Of a stretch of DNA of 37,571 nt, positions 1 to 7,743 are shown in pieces. The DNA lies in contig PMOK01000208.1 in NCBI GenBank assembly GCA_003162425.1, forward strand, positions 1 to 37,571, in the 5' to 3' direction. Below the pieces are notes generated by a model. The model made no database searches. It was not told the DNA's origin and saw only the letters and a program-made list of their open reading frames with translations. The position numbers and the translations under genes were made by a program. Source of the DNA: Bryobacterales bacterium (lineage in GTDB: Bacteria > Acidobacteriota > Terriglobia > Bryobacterales > Bryobacteraceae). The stretch's first letter is position 1. Every line of letters starts with the position of its first letter.

Positions 1-2
1 AC

Positions 3-1478
3 GAAGACGTCGCCTACATCATCTCCGACGAGGAAAAGCAGGCTTGGAAACGCCTGGCCACCGACGATGAGCGCCAGCAGTTCATCGAGCAGTTCTGGCT
101 GAGACGCGACCCCACCCCCGACACCGAGGAAAACGAATTCAAGGAAGAACATTACCGCCGCATCGCCTACGCCAACGAGCATTATGCGTCCGGTATTCCC
201 GGCTGGAAAACGGACCGCGGCCGCATCTACATTATGTACGGCCCCGCCGATGAGATCGACGACCACTCCTCCGGCGGTAGCTACGAGCGCCCCATGGAAG
301 AAGGCGGCGGCGAAACCTCCACCTATCCGTTTCAGACTTGGCGCTATCGTTATATCGAAGGAATCGGCACCAACATCATGATCGAGTTTGTCGACCCCAC
401 CATGTCCGGAGAGTTTCATATGACCATGGACCCGTCGGAAAAGGACGCTTTGTTGTACGTCCCCAACGCCGGACTCACCATGTCCGAACAGATGGGCATG
501 TCCACCAAGACGGACCGTTTCAACCGCACCGACGGAACGCATCTCGGCACGGGGACTCAACCCTTGCCGGCTAGCATGAACGAATTCGAACGGCTGGAGC
601 AGTTCGCTAAACTGCAGAAACCTCCCAAGGTGAAATTCAAGGATCTGGATGCGGTGGTCAGCTCCAATATCCGCTACAACACGCTGCCGCTCAAGGTTCA
701 GGCCGATTACGTGCGGATCACCGATTCAACGGTGTTAACTTCCATCACCGTGCAGCTCCAGCGCAAAGATCTGCAGTTCCAGCAGAAGGACAATGTCGCC
801 ACCGCCACCGTCAATATCTACGGCCGCATCACTTCCATCGCCGGCCGCGTGGTCAACTACTTCGAGGACGTCGTATCTGTACCGGTGCCCACCGAGTTGC
901 TCGGCAAGGCAATCGAGGGAGCCTCCATTTATCAAAAAGCCATCCCCCTACCCCCCGGCATGTACCGCTTGAACGTCGTAGCCAAGGACGTGGTGGGTGG
1001 CAACATGACCACCTATCCCATGGCCCTCAACGTTCCTCACTTTGAAGAAGAAAAGCTCGCATCCAGTAGCCTAATCCTCGCCGATCTCATCGAAAAGGTG
1101 CCCACCCGGAGCATCGGCACCGGTCAGTTCGTGATCGGCGACACCAAGATCCGCCCGCGCATGGGCGATACCTTCGACCGCAACGAAAAACTCGGTATAT
1201 ATATGCAGTTCTACAATTTCGGGCCGGACGAAAAAACCAACAAACCGAACGCGTCGATCCAATATGAGATAACCAAGACCGGGAGCACTGGCAAGCCGGT
1301 GTTGGATTATACCGAAGACGTCAATCAAATACCGGGAGCGTCATCAGCACAGGTGACTGTGGAAAAGCTTCTTCCATTGGCGGCCCTCGATCCGGGAGAA
1401 TATACTCTGACAATGAAGGTGGTGGACAAGAACCGTAACCAGACCTTAACCCCCACCGCCAACTTTACGGTAAAGTAG
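3..1478 (+). CDS. GWxTD domain-containing secreted protein (5' truncated)
   Basis: The reading frame is open from the window edge (first full codon at base 3) to a TAG at 1476-1478, giving 491 visible residues without the N-terminus. Near the visible start the frame shows FWLRRDPTPDTEENEF, then HYRRIAYANEHY, then GWKTDRGRIYIMYGPADEI. This is the hallmark of the GWxTD domain, found mainly in Acidobacteriota and Bacteroidota and of unknown biochemical role. The remaining ~350 residues look like beta-rich, Ig-like segments (for example PLPPGMYRLNVVAKDVVGGN and LDPGEYTLTMKVVDKNRNQT), fitting a secreted or periplasmic protein. An in-frame ATG at 234 lies inside the GWxTD motif and is not the start. 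The next gene begins about 30 bp downstream on the same strand, so the two may be co-transcribed. Confidence 0.9.
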   Translation, partial: EDVAYIISDEEKQAWKRLATDDERQQFIEQFWLRRDPTPDTEENEFKEEHYRRIAYANEHYASGIPGWKTDRGRIYIMYGPADEIDDHSSGGSYERPMEEGGGETSTYPFQTWRYRYIEGIGTNIMIEFVDPTMSGEFHMTMDPSEKDALLYVPNAGLTMSEQMGMSTKTDRFNRTDGTHLGTGTQPLPASMNEFERLEQFAKLQKPPKVKFKDLDAVVSSNIRYNTLPLKVQADYVRITDSTVLTSITVQLQRKDLQFQQKDNVATATVNIYGRITSIAGRVVNYFEDVVSVPVPTELLGKAIEGASIYQKAIPLPPGMYRLNVVAKDVVGGNMTTYPMALNVPHFEEEKLASSSLILADLIEKVPTRSIGTGQFVIGDTKIRPRMGDTFDRNEKLGIYMQFYNFGPDEKTNKPNASIQYEITKTGSTGKPVLDYTEDVNQIPGASSAQVTVEKLLPLAALDPGEYTLTMKVVDKNRNQTLTPTANFTVK

Positions 1479-1509
1479 TGTAAGGTATAGGAGATTAGGG
1501 TTTAGTACC

Positions 1510-3354
1510 TTGAACCCTGGTGCAACCACGCGGATGATGACAGTTCGGCTAAAATTCGCTGTCAGCTTGGTGGCGGCGCTAGCGTCGTCGGCGCCCGTCG
1601 CGAGTGCAGCATCTCCCGCTAGTCTCTCCGGTAGCATTGCCGGCTTCGTGCGCGACTCCGCCGGTGTACCCCAGATGGGCGCTTCCGTGTTGCTGTTCAA
1701 TCGCTACGAGCGTCTGATTCAGCGAACCATCACCAACGAGCGTGGCCTGTTCGGATTCGAATCCCTGTCCCCCGATCTATACTCCGTACGGGTCAGCTTG
1801 GCGAGTTTCGTTCCCGCCATGAAGCAGAGAATCGCGGTTCAGCCCGGCATGCAGAGTCTCCTGTACGTCGATCTGGCCAGCGTCTTGAGTTCCATCGAGT
1901 TGGTTTATGCCGCGCCAGGCCAGGGCGCCTTGATGAGCGATGACTGGAAGTGGACCCTGAAAGCATCCGCCTCCACTCGCCCCATTCTCCGGTTCCTCCC
2001 CGATAACCCATCCGATCCCACCCAGAACGACAAGCCGGCCGGCGAGAGCGTTTTCTCCGATACCTACGGCGTGTTGAGAGTATCGGCCGGCGATCCTGGA
2101 TCGCTCGGGGGTACGTCTTCGCAATCGGATCTCGGAACTGCTTTCGCGCTCGCCACATCGCTATTTGGCCGCAACCGGCTTCAGTTGAGTGGCAATGTCG
2201 GCTATAGCGCTGGAGCTGCTCTACCGGCCACGGGGTTCCGGACCAGCTTCAGCCGCGACGGATTTGGACCGGAAGTGTCCGTCACCATGCAGCAGGTTTA
2301 TCTGCCAGGGCGCTCGGGCTTTTCTTTAATCCCTGGACAAGCCGAGGGAGCCCCCGCCATTCGCGCGATGTCAGTAGCTGTTCACGACAGTATCGCCATT
2401 AGCGACGATCTGCGCTTTGATTACGGGGCGGCGCTCGATTCCATCACTTTCCTGGACCATCTCAACTACGTGAGTAAGTTCGCGCGGCTCAACTACAGCC
2501 TCGGCGATAACGGTACTGTTCAGTTGGCCTATAGCTCCGGTGCGCCTCCGATTCAGTTCCTCGCTGCGAATCAGCCGGACAATCGCGCCGAACTTTCTGG
2601 AAACGACGATGCAGCGCTTGCGGCCGATCTGGCTGCGCTCTCGGTTTTGCCCCGGCTCTCGCTTCGGGATGGTAGAGCGGCGGTTCAGCATTCGCAGGAT
2701 TACGAGATCGGCTACGAAAAGAAGCTGAAATCAACCACGGTTGATGTCACTGGCTATCACGAATCAATCACAAATCTCGCCATGACTGTTTCCGCTCCCG
2801 ACGACCTTTTCTCGCCGAACGATTTGCTGCCTGACATCTCCTCCAAAAGCAGCGTGCTGAATGCGGGCAGCCTGCAGCGCTTCGGATATGCCGCGTCGGT
2901 CACCCAAGTTCTCGGCGACAAGATTGAGCTGGGTACATCGGTCGGAAGGGCTGGCGCTCTGACGGCCGGTACCGAGGATTTGCCTGTCGCAACAGGCGAC
3001 GAGCTGCGTTCCACTCTCCACCCCACGCAGCGCTTCTGGGCTTCCGCACGGGCATCCGCCAAGCTCCCTGTCACCGGCACGATAATCAACGCCAGCTATC
3101 AGTGGATGGACTACCGCGCTATCATGCCCAGCCACTTTTATCTCACACAGCGAGCCTATCCCGAGCCCGGCCTCAACATCCGCGTCCGCCAACCCATACC
3201 ATCATTCCTCGGGATGCCTGGACGCCTGGAAGCCACCGCTGAACTCCGCAACATGCTGGCCCAGGGCTATGTCAGGGTTTCAGACGCCGGCCAGAGCGTC
3301 CTTCTTACACAGAACCCTCGCGCCGTCCGCGGCGGCCTCAGCTTCATATTCTGA
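1510..3354 (+). CDS. Carboxypeptidase-regulatory-domain outer-membrane beta-barrel-like protein
   Basis: A 614-residue protein with a signal peptide (core FAVSLVAALASSAPVASA), then a carboxypeptidase-D regulatory-like Ig fold at about residues 38-115 (GSIAGFVRDSAGVPQMGASV ... TNERGLFGFESLSPDLYSVR). The rest is a long Ser/Gly/aromatic-rich region typical of a TonB-receptor-type beta-barrel, ending GGLSFIF with a terminal Phe as in outer-membrane proteins. No clear TonB box or plug is visible, and 614 residues is short compared with the ~1000-residue acidobacterial receptors with this N-terminal domain. The longest start is TTG at 1510; in-frame ATGs at 1534 and 1537 would still keep the signal peptide, and a GGAG lies around 1489. 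Function could be surface binding or uptake; no substrate can be read from the sequence. Confidence 0.75.
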   Translation: MNPGATTRMMTVRLKFAVSLVAALASSAPVASAASPASLSGSIAGFVRDSAGVPQMGASVLLFNRYERLIQRTITNERGLFGFESLSPDLYSVRVSLASFVPAMKQRIAVQPGMQSLLYVDLASVLSSIELVYAAPGQGALMSDDWKWTLKASASTRPILRFLPDNPSDPTQNDKPAGESVFSDTYGVLRVSAGDPGSLGGTSSQSDLGTAFALATSLFGRNRLQLSGNVGYSAGAALPATGFRTSFSRDGFGPEVSVTMQQVYLPGRSGFSLIPGQAEGAPAIRAMSVAVHDSIAISDDLRFDYGAALDSITFLDHLNYVSKFARLNYSLGDNGTVQLAYSSGAPPIQFLAANQPDNRAELSGNDDAALAADLAALSVLPRLSLRDGRAAVQHSQDYEIGYEKKLKSTTVDVTGYHESITNLAMTVSAPDDLFSPNDLLPDISSKSSVLNAGSLQRFGYAASVTQVLGDKIELGTSVGRAGALTAGTEDLPVATGDELRSTLHPTQRFWASARASAKLPVTGTIINASYQWMDYRAIMPSHFYLTQRAYPEPGLNIRVRQPIPSFLGMPGRLEATAELRNMLAQGYVRVSDAGQSVLLTQNPRAVRGGLSFIF

Positions 3355-3440
3355 AGTGGGGCGGACCCCCTGGTCCGCAGCCGACGCCCACGTCGGCCTG
3401 CTGCTGGTATTTGTCAATGCTTGAGGTAGCGGGTCCAGGG
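3355..3440 (-). repeat. Truncated copy of palindromic element A
   Basis: It begins right after the preceding stop codon with the same outer arm as the complete copies at 19059-19183 and 29742-29859. The inner hairpin ccgacgcccacgtcgg follows, then a diverged linker and half of the second inner hairpin (gcgggtccagggg). The closing outer arm is missing. The order is that of element A in inverted orientation with its distal end lost. Confidence 0.75.
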
Positions 3441-3511
3441 GAAGTTTTCATTTCATTTGATGGGCTGCAAGCCCATGAGATACACTCGTGCCGACGTCCG
3501 GTTTGCCCGTC

Positions 3512-4672
3512 ATGCGCGCCGCGATCCTCCTCTTAACCACAATCCCCCTCGCCCACGCCGCCATTCGTTTCGTGGATTTCGCATCGGCCGACGGCATAAA
3601 AACAGTCGGCGATGCCAAAATCTTGGGTCACGTGCTGCGCCTCACACCGGCCCACCGAAGCCGTTCCGGCGCGGCCTGGTTTCGCGAAAAACAGGCCATC
3701 GGATCCGGCTTTCAAACCACCTTCCAATTCCAACTGACCGAGAACGGCGGCCTCGGTAACGGCGCGGATGGCTTCGCTTTCGTCCTGCAAAATTCGGGCG
3801 CCTCCGCGCTGGGCGGGCGTGGTTCGGCCGGCGGCTTCGCCGTAGCTTCACCGGGACAAGGCAGCCAGCGTGGCATTCCGTGGAGCATCGCGGTCTTCTT
3901 TGATACGTTTCGAAATAGAGAGGAAGGAGATCCTTCCGCGAACTACATAGCGTTCCGCACCTACGGCAAACCCACCGAGATGCGCTGGCCGGAAGCGCGC
4001 CCGGCTTCCACTCGCCATCTACGCGTTCACTTGAAGGACAACAAAGTTCACACCGCACGGATCGCCTTCGTCCCCCCGGTTCTTGCGGTCTATCTGGATG
4101 ACTCGATCAAACCGAATCTCCAAGCCGTGGTGGATCTTTCCATCGTGGTGGACCGTGAAGGCAGCACATGGGTCGGCTTCACCGCCTCAACCGGCGAAGG
4201 ATACGAGAATCACGACATCCTCAACTGGTCCTTCGACAGCGCCAAAGTCTTCTCCAACGCCTCGGTGGTCTCTTCCGACATCACCTATCTGCTGTGGTCC
4301 TGCCTCCCCAATCGCGGCCTGTGTACGCCTGAGCGAGCCATCGTGGAGCCCAACGCCACCGGCTACCACGTCGTTCTACCTGCCCATCTGGAATGGGGCG
4401 TGAGCATCCCCAACCCGTCCGGGCGAACTGCGGCGGTGAACAATCCTCACGGAATCGTCTGCTGGGACTTGACAGCCGGCGCGGATGGATGCAGTGGACC
4501 TTCCGGTATCAGCACAAACGCAGGCGCGGGATTCGTGGATCCCCGCGCGCCCGCCGGCGCGCTGGTACAGAGAACGCGCGATGGCCGCACCGAGTTCTCA
4601 GTGAATCACCATATCACTGGCAGCGTGAAGGACAACGAGGGATTTTTCGAATTCGACGTCGAGCTAAAGTGA
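3512..4672 (+). CDS. Secreted L-type (legume-like) lectin domain protein
   Basis: About 386 residues. From the ATG at 3512 there is a compact signal peptide (MRAAILLLTTIPLAHA). A GTG at 3488 would add eight residues before it, so 3512 is preferred. Residues ~20-225 have the L-type lectin pattern: a GFQTTFQFQLTE strand, GNGADGFAFVLQN, SIAVFFDTFRN followed by NYIAFRT, YLDDS, and WVGFTASTGEGYENHDIL with the closing WSFDS. The Asp/Asn residues of the FFDTFRN segment sit where the metal-binding loop of this fold lies. The C-terminal ~150 residues hold several cysteines and no domain I recognise. The likely role is extracellular carbohydrate binding. The 157 bp upstream hold a truncated repeat and a small palindrome (atgggct-gca-agcccat, about 3459-3475). 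Confidence 0.75.
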   Translation: MRAAILLLTTIPLAHAAIRFVDFASADGIKTVGDAKILGHVLRLTPAHRSRSGAAWFREKQAIGSGFQTTFQFQLTENGGLGNGADGFAFVLQNSGASALGGRGSAGGFAVASPGQGSQRGIPWSIAVFFDTFRNREEGDPSANYIAFRTYGKPTEMRWPEARPASTRHLRVHLKDNKVHTARIAFVPPVLAVYLDDSIKPNLQAVVDLSIVVDREGSTWVGFTASTGEGYENHDILNWSFDSAKVFSNASVVSSDITYLLWSCLPNRGLCTPERAIVEPNATGYHVVLPAHLEWGVSIPNPSGRTAAVNNPHGIVCWDLTAGADGCSGPSGISTNAGAGFVDPRAPAGALVQRTRDGRTEFSVNHHITGSVKDNEGFFEFDVELK

Positions 4673-4689
4673 AGGCTCCTGGAAGCGCG

Positions 4690-4725
4690 AACCGAATAAC
4701 CGATGAACCGAGCAACCGATGAACT
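4690..4725 (+). repeat. Degenerate 8-bp tandem repeat (AACCGANN)n
   Basis: Consecutive units aaccgaat, aaccgatg, aaccgagc, aaccgatg and aactggcg keep a strict 8-bp period. The array runs into the left arm of the hairpin at 4726-4770. Related arrays lie at 11570-11601 and, on the other strand, 16588-16658. Confidence 0.8.
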
Positions 4726-4770
4726 GGCGAGGAAATAACTTCCTCGTTCCGAGGAAGTTATTTCCTCGCC
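4726..4770. terminator. Perfect 21-bp hairpin, probable bidirectional terminator
   Basis: Bases 4726-4746 and 4750-4770 are exact reverse complements around a 3-base loop (ttc). It lies between two convergent genes. Its right arm includes the last codons and the TAA stop of the small minus-strand gene at 4758-4913. There is no run of T after the stem, so termination rather than mRNA end protection is an inference. Confidence 0.6.
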
Positions 4771-4913
4771 ATCCGCTGCGGCTTCTTCAACCGCGATTGC
4801 CGCCGCTTGCCTGGCTTTCGCTTGGGCTTGCTGATCACGAAAGTCCCGCTCCCGTGATACTCGGCCGAATAAAGGTGCTCGTTTGTTTTCTCGACTGGCT
4901 TTTCTTTTACCAT
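4758..4913 (-). CDS. Small basic protein, 51 residues, function unknown
   Basis: An ATG at 4913 opens a frame of 51 codons ending in TAA at 4758. The peptide starts MVKEKPVEKTNEHLYSAEY and ends in a strongly basic tail (KPKRKPGKRRQSRLKKPQ, then RMARK), with 16 Lys/Arg in total, most of them in the last 25 residues. A short acidic/aromatic head and an Arg/Lys-rich tail suggest nucleic-acid or ribosome binding, but I recognise no family. It explains a stretch of about 260 bp that otherwise holds no gene. Its start lies only 17 bp from the start of the divergent peptidase gene, so the two would share a very short promoter region. No strong ribosome-binding site is visible. A plus-strand frame over the same bases (4719-4934) is less convincing. 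Confidence 0.5.
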   Translation of the reverse strand: MVKEKPVEKTNEHLYSAEYHGSGTFVISKPKRKPGKRRQSRLKKPQRMARK

Positions 4914-4930
4914 GAAGATTCTATTCTCGC

Positions 4931-6163
4931 ATGAAACGCCAACTCACCCGACGCATCCTGCTGCTGATCCTGCTCCTCGTCGCGCTTCTCCACGCTGCCG
5001 ATCCGCCGCCATTCTTCTCTGAGATAGGAACCATCGAAGCGGGGCTCTCATCCATTACCGGTCTCCGCTTCACGCGTCCTGTCCCCTACGGCGTCCTCAA
5101 CAAAGACCAGCTCAGGCTGTTCCTTGAAGAGCGAATCAAGAAGGCCCTGAAGCCGGCCGACATACGCGCCGAAGAGCTGACCCTCCAAATGCTGGGACTG
5201 ATACCCTCCGATTTCGACCTGCGCCAGAATACAGTGGACCTTTTGACCGAACAGGCCGCCGCTTTCTATGACTACAACAAGAAGAAGCTGTTCGTGTTGG
5301 AAGGGGCCGGAGGCGGACTGGAAGAGCGCACCGCCCTGGTCCACGAATTGGCGCACGCGCTTGCCGACCAACATTTCCACCTCGGCAAGTACATTCGCGA
5401 GGGCGCCCGCAGCGACGATGGATCAACCGCCCGCCTGGCTGTGATGGAAGGACAGGCCACCTGGTTGATGGCCGCCTATCTCTCCAAGCAGGACGGCGGT
5501 CCGGCCGAAGTTCCCGACCGCATGCTCGAGCTCATGACCGAGTCCATCCAAAGTTCCGCCCGCGAGTATCCGGTCTTTTCCAAAGCCCCGCTCTATATCC
5601 GCGAATCGCTCGTGTTCCCCTACGCCAGCGGAATGCTGTTTCAGAATGCCGTGTTTCGTAAACTGGGCCGCGATTCGTTCTCGGAAGTGTTCACCCATCC
5701 GCCCACCAGCACACAGCAGATTCTGCATCCGGAGCTTTATCTGGCGCACCATGCGCCCACCAATCCGCCTACTCCGCGCGTGCCGGATCCGCACGCCTTC
5801 CGCACCTTGGCAGACGGCAACCTGGGGGAGTTCGATTACCGCGTTTTGCTCTCTCAGTATTCCTCCGATGATGAGGGAAAAGCCGCTGCCGCGCACCTGG
5901 CCGGCAGTTCCTATGCTCTGCTTGAACATAAGCATGACAAATCCCCGGTGCTCGTCTATGCATCCACCTGGGATTCGGAGCAATCCGCGCGTCAATATTT
6001 CGAGCTGTACGGCAAGGTCCTGCGCGGCAAGTGGAAGACCGTCGAATTCGAATCCCAGACACCTTCCGAACTCGCCGGACACGGCGACTCCGGCTATTTC
6101 CGGACCTGGGTGGATGGCGCCACGGTCAACCATATCGAAGGCTGGAAATCTCCGCTACACTAA
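4931..6163 (+). CDS. Secreted zinc metallopeptidase-like protein (HExxH)
   Basis: A 410-residue protein with a signal peptide or N-terminal anchor (RRILLLILLLVALLHA, residues 7-22). The sequence LVHELAHALADQHFH contains HELAH at residues 138-142, the zinc-binding HExxH motif. Downstream, VMEGQATWLM supplies a Glu at residue 173, suitably placed as the third ligand of a gluzincin-type site. The helix before the motif (LTEQAAAFYDYNKKKLFVLE) is typical of acidobacterial proteins of this kind that place a Tyr-rich strand before the active site. No substrate can be inferred. The TlpA-like gene follows after 20 bp, probably in the same transcript; redox control of a secreted enzyme is possible but only a guess. 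Confidence 0.75.
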   Translation: MKRQLTRRILLLILLLVALLHAADPPPFFSEIGTIEAGLSSITGLRFTRPVPYGVLNKDQLRLFLEERIKKALKPADIRAEELTLQMLGLIPSDFDLRQNTVDLLTEQAAAFYDYNKKKLFVLEGAGGGLEERTALVHELAHALADQHFHLGKYIREGARSDDGSTARLAVMEGQATWLMAAYLSKQDGGPAEVPDRMLELMTESIQSSAREYPVFSKAPLYIRESLVFPYASGMLFQNAVFRKLGRDSFSEVFTHPPTSTQQILHPELYLAHHAPTNPPTPRVPDPHAFRTLADGNLGEFDYRVLLSQYSSDDEGKAAAAHLAGSSYALLEHKHDKSPVLVYASTWDSEQSARQYFELYGKVLRGKWKTVEFESQTPSELAGHGDSGYFRTWVDGATVNHIEGWKSPLH

Positions 6164-6183
6164 CAATATAAGGAGTTATTTGG

Positions 6184-6765
6184 ATGCTTTCGATTCGAGT
6201 GGCTGCCGCCGCCCTGGCTTGCTCTTTCGCCTTGCAAGCGGAGGTTCCTCCCGCACCTCGCCCCGCTCCCGAATTCACCATCCGCTATGCGGACGGAAAT
6301 CAGGTTCCGTTGAGCAGCTTCAAGGGGAAAGTGGTGGCTCTAACGTTCATCTTCACCACCTGTGTCCATTGCCAGCACGCTTCTCAAGTCTTCTCGAAAC
6401 TCTACACCGAATACGGCCCCCGCGGATTTCAACCGATGGGCGTCGCTATTAACGACATGGCCAATCTGTTCGTGGGTGACTTCGTGAAGACCTACGGCGT
6501 CAACTATCGGGTGGGTTTCAGCCCCCTCCCTCCAGTCCTCGAATTCCTGGGTATCTCTCCGATGGAGCGTTATGTGGTCCCGCAAATCGTCTGGATCGAT
6601 CGCAAGGGAACCATTCGCTCCCAGACCTCGCCGCTGACCGGTGACGAACAAATGCGCACGGAGCCCTACTGGCGCAGCATGATCGAGACGCTCCTCAAGG
6701 AACCCGCCGAATCTACCAAAAAGCGCCCGGCTACCCACACCACCGCCAAGAAAGTCCAGCAATAG
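6184..6765 (+). CDS. TlpA/SCO-like thioredoxin-fold protein, exported
   Basis: A 193-residue protein with an N-terminal signal peptide (LACSFALQAEVPPAP region) and a thioredoxin-like fold. The FTIRYADGNQVPLSSFKGKV strand pattern is that of AhpC/TlpA redoxins, and the FIFTTCVHC segment carries a CxxC redox pair at Cys60 and Cys63. A cis-Pro-like segment (VVPQIVWIDRKG) follows at ~140. The Lys/Thr/Ala-rich C-terminal tail (about residues 178-193) is low complexity. The start is set by a good ribosome-binding site, aaggag, about 8 bases before the ATG. The likely role is thiol-disulfide exchange in the periplasm; the exact partner is unknown. Confidence 0.8.
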   Translation: MLSIRVAAAALACSFALQAEVPPAPRPAPEFTIRYADGNQVPLSSFKGKVVALTFIFTTCVHCQHASQVFSKLYTEYGPRGFQPMGVAINDMANLFVGDFVKTYGVNYRVGFSPLPPVLEFLGISPMERYVVPQIVWIDRKGTIRSQTSPLTGDEQMRTEPYWRSMIETLLKEPAESTKKRPATHTTAKKVQQ

Positions 6766-6767
6766 GA

Positions 6768-6802
6768 GTGGCGCCGGCGCTTTCGCCTGCGAACTGCCGG
6801 GG
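6768..6802. repeat. Diverged copy of palindromic repeat B
   Basis: The stretch ggcgccggcgctttcgcctgcgaactgccgggg resembles repeat B (ggcaggcg-aaag-cgcctgcc core) in inverted orientation, with mismatches. It sits between two convergent genes and may act as a terminator. Confidence 0.45.
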
Positions 6803-7300
6803 CTACCGCCGTTTCTCTAGCGCTCTTTCCCGCATCGCCAATCGGTACGCTCGCCGCTCCCCAGCTTCCTCGTACCGGCGCTTCTCGTCAGCGGTTTCCG
6901 GAATCACGCACGGAATCGGTTTTCGTTGGCCGCCTTGATCGAGAGCAACGAAGGTTAGATAAGCGGAAGATGTGTGCCTGATTTCGCCCGAGACCAGATT
7001 TTCCACTTCTACTCGCACGCCCACCTCCATGGATGTCCGGAAGACCCGATTCACACTGGATCGCAGAACAATCAGTTGTCCGATGTGGATGGGGTGCAGG
7101 AAGTTCATGTGGTCGACGGAAGCGGTTACCACCGCGCACCGCGAGTGTCGGACAGCGGCCAGCGCCGCCGCGATATCCACCAAGTGCATCACCTTGCCGC
7201 CCAGAACGTTGCCCAGCGTATTGGCGTCGTTCGGCAGCGCGAATTCCGAATACTCGGAAACGGATTCACGCACAAAACGGCCCGGAGGAATGGAATCCAC
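6803..7300 (-). CDS. Acyl-CoA thioesterase, hot-dog fold (YciA/BACH type)
   Basis: A 165-residue protein carrying the acyl-CoA hydrolase signature: NTLGNVLGGKVMHLVDIAAA, with the catalytic-type Asp in the LVDIAA helix, then VVTASVDHMNFLHPIHIGQL for the central helix/strand, and SSAYLTFVALD near the end. It would hydrolyse acyl-CoA thioesters in the cytosol. The C-terminal tail is rich in Arg and Glu. The start is a GTG at 7300, seven bases after the upstream gene's stop at 7307, so the two are very likely co-transcribed. Substrate chain length cannot be read from the sequence. Confidence 0.88.
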   Translation of the reverse strand: MDSIPPGRFVRESVSEYSEFALPNDANTLGNVLGGKVMHLVDIAAALAAVRHSRCAVVTASVDHMNFLHPIHIGQLIVLRSSVNRVFRTSMEVGVRVEVENLVSGEIRHTSSAYLTFVALDQGGQRKPIPCVIPETADEKRRYEEAGERRAYRLAMRERALEKRR

Positions 7301-7306
7301 GGTGGA

Positions 7307-7717
7307 TCAGCCCTTTCTTCGCAGGTAGCTTTCGATAAACGCAGCGGCCTGTTTTCGGAGAATCTGGTCGTCCGGACCGCTCGAAAGGTTTCCAGTTGCG
7401 CCGTGACACTCAATAACGCCGTGTCCTTGGGGCCAGCATTCTTTTTCGAAAACGTATTGAATGCGGATCAGCTCGCCCGCGTCGTGAGCAACATGAAATC
7501 GAACCGCGTCAGTTAAAGCTCGCTCCGGAAAGCGGTCGCAACGGCTACGGCCGTAGCCGAGATTGCAGATCTGGCGCAGCCGCGTTTCGTCCGGTTGGAA
7601 CGCGGTATCCGCCGCGCGGCACTCGCCCGTGTAGGGATCTCCCAGAGGCAGCCGCGGAGGCACCACCCAGCTGCTCGTCTCGAACCGGGCCACCGGGTAA
7701 AAGTACGGGCATGCCAT
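7307..7717 (-). CDS. Conserved four-cysteine protein of unknown function
   Basis: From the ATG at 7717 the protein has 136 residues. A start at 7735 is possible but would overlap the promoter area. Four cysteines are spread in a defined frame: Cys3 in MACPYFYP, Cys33 in DPYTGECRA, then Cys51 and Cys60 in CNLGYGRSRC, followed by RFP. This arrangement suggests a bound metal or Fe-S cluster. A C-terminal DDQILRKQAAAFIESYLRRK helix closes the protein. I recall similar sequences in Acidobacteriota but no assigned function. It lies 6 bp upstream of the thioesterase gene and is divergent from the TPR gene at 7744, with only 26 bp between the two starts. Confidence 0.7.
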   Translation of the reverse strand: MACPYFYPVARFETSSWVVPPRLPLGDPYTGECRAADTAFQPDETRLRQICNLGYGRSRCDRFPERALTDAVRFHVAHDAGELIRIQYVFEKECWPQGHGVIECHGATGNLSSGPDDQILRKQAAAFIESYLRRKG

Positions 7718-7743
7718 CGCTCGGTATAGTAACACGTAGAGAT
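7718..7743. promoter_or_regulatory. Short divergent promoter region with overlapping -10 boxes
   Basis: Only 26 bp separate two divergent starts. TATAGT at 7725-7730 reads as a -10 box for the plus-strand TPR gene. The same bases read on the minus strand give TACTAT about 8-9 bases before the ATG at 7717. The -35 boxes would lie inside the opposite gene. This is inferred from sequence pattern only. Confidence 0.4.

Noticed and set aside
4690..4725. Short regular repeats that could suggest a CRISPR array
   Set aside because: The unit is 8 bp, with no unique spacers of 30 bp or more and no cas genes.
4719..4934. 71-codon plus-strand frame in the gap before the metallopeptidase
   Set aside because: It runs through the perfect hairpin and overlaps the more protein-like minus-strand frame at 4758-4913; its composition has no domain pattern.
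5423..6133. 236-codon minus-strand frame
   Set aside because: Antisense to the HExxH metallopeptidase, with shadow-type composition and no recognisable motif.
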